A DNA stretch of 39,486 nucleotides, taken from Paulinella micropora (lineage: Eukaryota > Cercozoa > Imbricatea > Euglyphida). Position numbers and translations under genes: made by a program. This document shows, piece after piece, positions 34,310 through 39,486 of this stretch (the first letter of the stretch is position 1; each line of letters begins with the position of its first letter). The DNA is taken from positions 498,500-537,985 of the forward strand of contig BJOX01000034.1 in the NCBI GenBank assembly GCA_009731375.1, given 5' to 3'. Below the pieces are notes generated by a model. It made no database searches. It saw nothing but the letters and a program-made list of their open reading frames with translations, and was not told the DNA's origin.

Positions 34310-34374
34310 CGACCAAACAAATGAGAGGAAGAAATAAAAAGAGGAAAAGAACCTTGCTTACGGTTAAAAAAAAA
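34310..34374 (+). mobile_element. Family 2 3' end in plus orientation
   Basis: GAACCTTGCTTACGGTT followed by nine A is the plus-strand version of the family 2 3' end, one mismatch from AACCTTGCTTACTGT. The body before it is too short to define. Confidence 0.5.
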
Positions 34375-35040
34375 GGGGAGAGGGTGAAGGAAGGGGAAGG
34401 AAGAGGCGTGGAGAATGGGACACAGGTATAAACCATCAAGCTATGGTTGAAACCCATAACCACTAAAGGAAGAAAGAAAGAGATGGAGAGAAAGGAAAAG
34501 AAAGAGTCGAACTTTGTTATCATTTCTCTACAAAAGCGGCGAACAGTGTGGGACTCGGGTTGAAACCACAAAAGAACCCCATACCCACTACGCAAAAAGG
34601 GCCTAGTAAAAACTCCAGGAGGAGAAAAATGGGCCCCAAAAATAAAATGTAGTTACGCACGATCGCCAAATGGGGGCTGAGCGCTATGCCCAAGAAGGAG
34701 ACAAATGAGAAAGAGAGAAAGAGAAAGAGAGAAGAGAAAGAGAGAGAGAGAGAGAGCGCAAAGGAAAAGCTAGCAGCCCGCATCTTAAATTGCCGGTAGA
34801 GTCAAAGACGACTGCAAAACTGTAGAGAAACAGGGCCAAGTGAGAAGAGCAGAGCAAAGCGGTGACAGGAAATCCGAAATCAGAGACGACGATGCAGAGA
34901 GAAGGGAACAGTCGGCGAGGTAGCTTGAGATTGCAAATGACTCCTTAAGAACGAGTGCCTATCAACGTGAGATCGAAGGCGCCTGTGAAGGGGAGCATTC
35001 CTATGCAAAGGAGCCTGCTGGCTAACAAGTGAGCGATCTA

Positions 35041-35425
35041 ACATAGTACGCCAATTGAGGTAGTTGAACCTAGCAAGCTCAAATACAATAATACATTTAA
35101 TACGCCGCCCATACGATCCTGATGGAAAGATAGAGGAATGTGTATAAGCTGCAGACTGGTCAAGGTAATTATAAAATCAGACGCACGCTGACCTAACATA
35201 CCAAAGCTAGTGAGAGCAAAAGGGATAAAAGTGATTCCATCTTTCGGGGGAACAGGGCCATGCTTCTTCTCCTTAGAGTGCTCTCTGCCACGCACAGCAT
35301 ATAAAGGGTCGATCAGAGATCTGCCAATATAAGTACGATGTAAAGGATTGACAATGGAGACGTCAAAGTCAACATGATACACATCAAAACCAGGGCGATG
35401 AGAAGGATATATAAAGAGATCAATA
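35041..35425 (-). pseudogene. C-terminal nuclease-like segment of a second non-LTR ORF
   Basis: The minus-strand frame reads RPGFDVYHVDFDVSIVNPLH, then REHSKEKKHG, then GITFIPFALTSFGMLGQRAS. This is the pattern RPD…DVSVVNP…K…FxPFxxxxxGxxG found at the end of restriction-like-nuclease non-LTR retrotransposons and related proteins, and parallels RPDLRV…DVS…VIEPSGALG of family 1. The PD aspartate is displaced (RPGFD). The fragment begins right after a family 2 tail, so it is 5' truncated. The knuckle and reverse transcriptase are missing. Confidence 0.6.
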
Positions 35426-35442
35426 CGTTTTGTGTGTGTGTG

Positions 35443-35575
35443 TGTTTTTTTTTTTTGTCTTTTACAGTAAGCAAGGTTCAATGGAAGAAAAAAGATAGAT
35501 ACCAGTAGGATGGATAGAATTTGTTGTTGTTGTTGTTGGTTGTTGTTGTTGTTGTTGTTGTTGTGGTTGTTTTTT
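35443..35575 (-). mobile_element. Family 2 3' end followed by (GTT)n
   Basis: T run 35445–35456, then ACAGTAAGCAAGGTTCAATGG (35464–35484), a short body, then GTT repeats (35521–35570). Another tail-to-element junction. Confidence 0.55.
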
Positions 35576-35910
35576 GCTTTTTTGTTTTACAGTAAGCAAG
35601 GTTTAATGGAGGAAAAGAAAGAAGATAAAGAAGATAAATAAAAGAAAGGAGAGAAAAAGAAAATCGTAGGGATACACTATAATCATGCGATCTGGCCCAA
35701 AGGAGCAGCAGTGCAGGTCCTGATGGAAAACTGCAACCAAAGTTCAACAGCTAGGCTCCATAGAAAAATATAAGAAACAAGAAAAAGAGAAAGAAAAGAA
35801 AGAGAGAAGAGAGAAAGACAGGCAGAACAAACACAATATGAGAACAAGAAAAACAGAGAATAAGGAACAAACTCAAAAACAAGGACAAAGCTACAGCACA
35901 CAAACAAACA
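35576..35910 (-). mobile_element. Family 2 3' end, best-preserved untranslated copy
   Basis: ACAGTAAGCAAGGTTTAATGG at 35589 is followed by A-rich sequence and the ATCATGCGATCTGGCCC, GCAGTGCAGGTCCTGATGG and CAACAGCTAGGCTCCATAG blocks, matching 515–735. The CAAACAAACA-rich tail end fades out near 35910. Confidence 0.6.
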
Positions 35911-36143
35911 CAAACAAACAAACCAGACAGGGGCAAGGGAGACAAGGCATGAAGTAGTTTTTTTTTTTCCAATTATAATTTTTTTGCAAGATCGGGCAAT
36001 CAAGAAACCTCAAAAAATATGCAACATATTTTTAATTTCATATCTTATATAGGAAAGCACAAAAAATTCAAAACTGCTACTGCTGCTGCTACTACTACTG
36101 CTACTACTGCTACTACTACTACTACTACTACCACTACTACTAC

Positions 36144-36221
<78 letters not shown>

Positions 36222-36233
36222 CATTATTATCGT
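35911..36233. repeat. AT-rich spacer and (CTA)n/(ATT)n array
   Basis: Unique AT-rich bases to about 36075, then CTG/CTA triplets and a long ATT run (36145–36230) that abuts the first SINE head. The poly-Ile and poly-Leu frames are artefacts. Confidence 0.9.
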
Positions 36234-36392
36234 GGACACCGTGATAGCCCAGTGGTCAAGTTCTACCATCTGGGCCCTGTCGCCAGTTCGATTCCCGTCG
36301 GTGCCACCAGTATTTTCATTGAACATACCGCTCCGTCTGGACCAGTATTTTCATTGAACATACCGGTCCGTCTGGAAGTGTTGGAACTGCCC
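36234..36392 (+). mobile_element. tRNA-derived SINE, copy 1 (cut by a gap)
   Basis: GGACACCGTGATAGCCCAGTG begins a tRNA-like head. Box A is TAGCCCAGTGG (36245–36255) and box B is AGTTCGATTCC (36285–36295), the internal Pol III promoter. The acceptor-like ends pair imperfectly and the anticodon arm is poor, so it is not a functional tRNA gene. A 35-bp unit (CCAGTATTTTCATTGAACAT…) is duplicated at 36306–36375. The body runs into the gap at 36393. Confidence 0.72.
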
Positions 36393-36481
36393 NNNNNNNN
36401 NNNNNNNNNNNNNNNNNNNNNNNNNNNNNNNNNNNNNNNNNNNNNNNNNNNNNNNNNNNNNNNNNNNNNNNNNNNNNNNNN
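36393..36481. other. Assembly gap within a SINE
   Basis: 89 Ns interrupt SINE copy 1. (TTA)n follows directly. Confidence 0.95.
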
Positions 36482-36533
<52 letters not shown>

Positions 36534-36701
36534 TATTATTATTATTATTATTAGGGAGTACATAGGCAATTGGTCCTTTTCAACGGGCTGATTGGTATAA
36601 AGCTCCTAGAGTAATGTTCTATGCCGTCACTTCCTTTATTCCACCGATTGGTGTGGAGACTTTCCTTATGGAATGGAGGACTGGATGCACATGGCCTTTT
36701 G
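36482..36701 (+). mobile_element. (TTA)n tail and SINE body fragment
   Basis: A (TTA)n run to 36553 is followed by a body segment from GGAGTACATAGGCAATTGG through TTCCACCGATTGGTGTGG to GCACATGGCCTTTTG. The last 120 bases are identical to 37850–37965. The head is absent, so this is a 5'-truncated SINE or the continuation of copy 1 with an internal ATT expansion. Confidence 0.55.
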
Positions 36702-36830
36702 NNNNNNNNNNNNNNNNNNNNNNNNNNNNNNNNNNNNNNNNNNNNNNNNNNNNNNNGGGGGGGGGGGGGGGGGGGGGGTGGGGGGGGGGGGGGAAAAAGG
36801 AAATTTTTTCCCCCCCCCCCCCCCCCCGCA
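36702..36830. other. Gap flanked by G and C homopolymers
   Basis: 55 Ns (36702–36756), then G runs to 36793 and a C run to 36827. Likely low-quality sequence. Gly and Pro repeat frames here are not genes. Confidence 0.85.
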
Positions 36831-36839
36831 CCCCCACAT

Positions 36840-37192
36840 TTCCGCACCCCTGTCGGAATAAATCATGCTTTGTCGGAACGTGGAGGAGTTGGGAGCTCAT
36901 ATTTGCAGGGTAGCTAGCCCCAGACTCGATGTTGATGCTGATATAATTTCTTTGGAATTCATGCAAATATTTGCGTTAGGGGAGTGTCCTGAATGACCAA
37001 ATTCCTTGTTTTTTTTAGCCTGCACCCCAATCGGAATAAATCATGGTTTGTGTGAACCAGGAGGAGTTGGGAGCTCATATTGACAGGGTGGCTAGCCCCA
37101 GACTCGATGTTGATGCTGATATATTTTTTGGAATGCACACAAATATATGCGTTAGGGGAGTGTCTGAATGCCAAAATGCCTTGTTTTTTGGG
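36840..37192 (+). repeat. Two units of a 175-bp tandem repeat
   Basis: Each unit has CGGAATAAATCATG, AGGAGTTGGGAGCTCATATT, AGCCCCAGACTCGATGTTGA, ATATTTGCGTTAGGGGAGTG and a CTTGTTTTTT end. Three more units are at 38404–38930. Some units hold the self-complementary GCAAATATTTGC. Confidence 0.85.
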
Positions 37193-37305
37193 AGTCCTTG
37201 CTGGTACCTCCGGCAATTGAACGTACCCTGTCGACGGGGCAGGGGGGGGTCCGGGGGGCCCTCCCCCCGGGAACCCCAGCCCTGCAATTGTACGTACCCG
37301 TTTTG
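37193..37305. repeat. GC-rich block with G and C tracts
   Basis: GCAATTGAACGTACCC and GCAATTGTACGTACCC flank a G-tract/C-tract core (GGGGGGCCCTCCCCCC). The block recurs at 37656–37740 and 38936–39030. It could form a hairpin or quadruplex. No gene. Confidence 0.8.
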
Positions 37306-37645
37306 TTCGCGGGTGGCACACAAATCAGAAAATTGAGGTCTTTTTGCCACCAGGCGCCGTTTGCGCACACCAGAGGGATTTAGCGGCTGATATTTGGTGT
37401 ATCTGACACGTCTTGATGAGCTCTCTTCGAAAATATAAAACATTGTGGTGCCGGGTGGCGTAAAAATCAGAATAATCAGGTTTTTGCGCCACCAGGCGCC
37501 GTTCGCGCACACCAGAGGGAGTTTGAGGCTGATGTTTGGTGTACCCGACACCTCTCGGTGAGCTCCCATCGGAGATCCAAAAAATTTGATGCCGGGTGGC
37601 ACAAAACCCAGAGATTTTAGGTTTTTGTGCCACCAGAGCTTACAC
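37306..37645. repeat. Three tandem hairpin-bearing repeats, about 120–140 bp
   Basis: Each unit starts with a 38-bp stem-loop: 37313–37350 (GTGGCA…TGCCAC), 37455–37492 (GTGGCG…CGCCAC) and 37596–37633 (GTGGCACAAAA…TTTTGTGCCAC). After it come CAGGCGCCGTT, GCGCACACCAGAGGGA, and a TTTGGTGTA…GAGCTC segment. The stem pairs change together between units. Confidence 0.8.
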
Positions 37646-37797
37646 TTGCGTTCTGCTGGTACCTCCGGCAATTGAACTTACCCTGTCGACGGGCAAGGGG
37701 GGGGGTCCGGGGGCCCTCTCCCCGGGAACCCCAGCCCGAGGGGGGGTGCGCGAATTCGCGCACCGCAAACCATCGTTTCAGGTGTTGGCGCAGCCCC
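37646..37797. repeat. Second GC-rich block and 20-bp palindrome
   Basis: It repeats the GCAATTGAACTTACCC, GTCGACGGG and G/C-tract core. It ends with the perfect palindrome GGTGCGCGAATTCGCGCACC at 37745–37764 and then GCAGCCCCTAG before an ATT array. Confidence 0.8.
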
Positions 37798-37799
37798 TA

Positions 37800-37846
<47 letters not shown>

Positions 37847-37989
37847 TGGGCTGATTGGTATAAAGCTCCTAGAGTAATGTTCTATGCCGTCACTTCCTTT
37901 ATTCCACCGATTGGTGTGGAGACTTTCCTTATGGAATGGAGGACTGGATGCACATGGCCTTTTGGCTCAGCAATTGGCAGGAGATACAC

Positions 37990-38053
<64 letters not shown>
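37798..38053 (+). mobile_element. (TTA)n and SINE body with complete 3' end
   Basis: (TTA)n to 37844, then the SINE body (GGGCTGATTGGTATAAAGCTC … GCAATTGGCAGGAGATACACTA) and its own (TTA)n tail (37988–38053). The next SINE head starts directly at the tail. Confidence 0.75.
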
Positions 38054-38120
38054 TGGACACCGTGATAGCCCAGTGGTCAAGTTCTACCATCTGGGCCCTG
38101 TCGCCAGTTCGATTCCCGTC
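38054..38120 (+). mobile_element. tRNA-derived SINE head, copy 3 (cut by a gap)
   Basis: Identical to the copy 1 head, with box A at 38066–38076 and box B at 38106–38116. The element enters a gap at 38121. Confidence 0.75.
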
Positions 38121-38400
38121 NNNNNNNNNNNNNNNNNNNNNNNNNNNNNNNNNNNNNNNNNNNNNNNNNNNNNNNNNNNNNNNNNNNNNNNNNNNNNNNN
38201 NNNNNNNNNNNNNNNNNNNNNNNNNNNNNNNNNNNNNNNNNNNNNNNNNNNNNNNNNNNNNNNNNNNNNNNNNNNNNNNNNNNNNNNNNNNNNNNNNNNN
38301 NNNNNNNNNNNNNNNNNNNNNNNNNNNNNNNNNNNNNNNNNNNNNNNNNNNNNNNNNNNNNNNNCCCCCCCCCCCCCCCACACACACACACACACACACC
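38121..38400. other. Assembly gap, then C run and (CA)n
   Basis: 244 Ns (38121–38364), followed by 15 C and a CA run to about 38400. Confidence 0.9.
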
Positions 38401-38930
38401 CTTTTCCGCACCCCTGTCGGAATATGGTTGTGGGAACAAGGAGGATTTGGGAGCTCATATTTGCAGGATGGCTAGCCCCAGACTCGATGTTGATGCTGAT
38501 ATAATTTTTTGGAATTCACGCAAATATTTGCGTTAGCGGAGTGTCCTGAATGCCCAAATTCCTTGTTTTTTTCTCACCCCTGTCGGAATAAATCATGGTT
38601 TGTGTGAACCAGGAGGAGTTGGGAGCTCATATTTGCAGGGTGGCTAGCCCCAGACTCGATGTCGATGCTGATATAATTTTTTTAGAATTCACGTAAATGT
38701 TTGCGTTAGGGAGTGTCCTGAATGCCAAAATTCCTTGTTTTTTTAGCTTATTTTCTGCTCTCCCATCGGAATAAATCATGGTTTGTGGGAACCAGGAGGA
38801 GTTGGGAGCTCATATTGGCAGGATGGTTAGCCCCAGACTCGATCTTGATGCTGATATAGAATTTTTTTGGAATTCAGGCAAATATTTGCGTTAGGGGAGT
38901 GTCTGAATACCAAATTTCCTTGTTTTTTAG
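38401..38930 (+). repeat. Three units of the 175-bp tandem repeat
   Basis: Units at about 38404–38574, 38575–38747 and 38748–38930 repeat the motifs described for 36840–37192. The unit at 38518–38533 holds a perfect 16-bp palindrome, ACGCAAATATTTGCGT. Confidence 0.85.
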
Positions 38931-39123
38931 CAGTACTTGCCGGTGCCTCCGGCTACCCTGTCGACGGGGCAGTGGGGGTCCGGGGGGGCCCTCCCCCCGG
39001 GAACCGCAGCCCGGCAATTGTACGTACCCGTTCTGGTCGCGGGTGGCATACACACCAGAAAATTGAGGTCTTATTGTTATTATTACTATTACTATTATTA
39101 TTATCATTATTATTATTATTATG
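38931..39123. repeat. Third GC-rich block, truncated by (ATT)n
   Basis: CTACCCTGTCGACGGGGC, the G/C-tract core and GCAATTGTACGTACCCG, followed by GGGTGGCATACACACCAGAA, the start of the first hairpin repeat. The block is cut at TTATTG, where an ATT array and a SINE begin. Confidence 0.78.
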
Positions 39124-39389
39124 TGGCACCGCGATAGCCCAGTGGTTAAGGTCTACTATCTGGGACCTGTCGCCAGTTCGATTCCCGTCGGGGCCAATAT
39201 TTTCAAAGGATATTTTCTTTGAAAGTATTGGTCTGTCTGGAAGGCTTGGAGCTGCCTTGCGGGGGTGTCAGTAGAGCCTATCGTCAACTCTTCGTACTCC
39301 CTCATGGGTGAGACGATGGAGGCACATGTGCAGAAATGCATTCGCCATTGACTGAGAAGCACTATTATTATTATTATTATTATTATTAT
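39124..39389 (+). mobile_element. tRNA-derived SINE, complete copy 4
   Basis: The head is GGCACCGCGATAGCCCAGTG with box A at 39135–39145 and box B at 39175–39185. The ends GGCACCG and CGGGGCC pair at six of seven positions, as in a tRNA acceptor stem. The body of about 170 bp is diverged from the other copies but ends similarly (GAGAAGCACTA) before (TTA)n at 39363–39389. Total length without tail is about 240 bp. Confidence 0.8.
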
Positions 39390-39486
39390 GGACACCGTGA
39401 TAGCCCAGTGGTCAAGTTCTACCATCTGGGCCCTGTCGCCAGTTCGATTCCCGTCGGTGCCACCAGTATTTTCATTGAACATACCG
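39390..39486 (+). mobile_element. tRNA-derived SINE, copy 5 (runs off the window)
   Basis: It starts directly at the (TTA)n tail of copy 4. Box A is at 39401–39411 and box B at 39441–39451. The sequence matches copy 1 to the window end. Confidence 0.8.

Noticed and set aside
36234-36306. Functional tRNA gene
   Set aside because: A and B boxes are present, but anticodon and T arms do not fold properly, several copies share a common non-tRNA body, and (TTA)n tails follow, so these are SINEs.
36840-38930. CRISPR-like array from regularly spaced 175-bp repeats
   Set aside because: Units are long, contiguous and diverged, with no short repeat/spacer structure and no cas genes, in a eukaryotic repeat context.

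Overview
The window is eukaryotic nuclear DNA that is very rich in repeats. It has long simple-sequence arrays (GAA, CT, TCTA, GATA, AAC, ATT, ATGT), five N gaps, split genes with GT–AG introns, truncated non-LTR retrotransposons, LTR-element debris and tRNA-derived SINEs. There is no bacterial gene order, CRISPR array or insertion sequence. The lineage cannot be fixed from this sequence. Short introns (about 50–110 nt) and retrotransposons whose C-terminus carries a zinc knuckle plus a PD-(D/E)XK-like nuclease would fit a protist, an alga or an early-branching animal, but that is inference.

Region 1 (1–8.8 kb). After simple repeats comes the most gene-like part of the window, a plus-strand split gene or gene array built of Ras-like small-GTPase domains. 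Domain 1 (2296–2993) has a P-loop exon, a DTGG switch II exon, a strand-4 exon and a C-terminal exon, all in compatible phase. It is followed by a Pro/Thr-rich linker and three nearly identical copies of a phase 0–phase 0 module of three exons and 251 codons (3566–4447, 4630–7174, 7300–8218). The copies keep the switch I and switch II regions and the fold core but lack a normal P-loop and NKxD. One intron of copy 2 is swollen to 1.7 kb by TCTA repeats. The last copy carries a 160-bp tandem duplication that shifts its frame.

Region 2 (8.8–19.2 kb). A 530-bp direct repeat (8790 and 11459) brackets GA/GATA arrays and a 115-bp minisatellite. From 12.7 to 18.9 kb, two inverted LTR-like arms flank divergent broken coding regions. 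On the minus strand is the C-terminal part of a retroviral-type integrase. On the plus strand is an unrecognised gag-like or accessory coding region of about 2.2 kb with many frameshifts, followed by a possible aspartic protease. Purine tracts beside both arms suggest two LTR elements joined head to head.

Region 3 (19.2–32.8 kb). ATGT arrays and one small minus-strand membrane-protein exon come first. Then about 11 kb consists of roughly 20 copies of one non-LTR retrotransposon 3' end, each closing with (AAC)n and most starting right at the (AAC)n tail of the one before. Two copies retain the end of the reverse-transcriptase protein with a zinc knuckle and nuclease motif. All are broken. A small hairpin near the 3' end is conserved by compensating changes.

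Region 4 (32.8–39.5 kb). A second non-LTR family, poly(A)-tailed and mostly on the minus strand, is followed by tRNA-derived SINEs with (ATT)n tails placed tail to head, and a composite repeat made of 175-bp units, a GC-rich block and three self-complementary hairpin repeats. Apart from the GTPase locus I see no gene likely to be intact.
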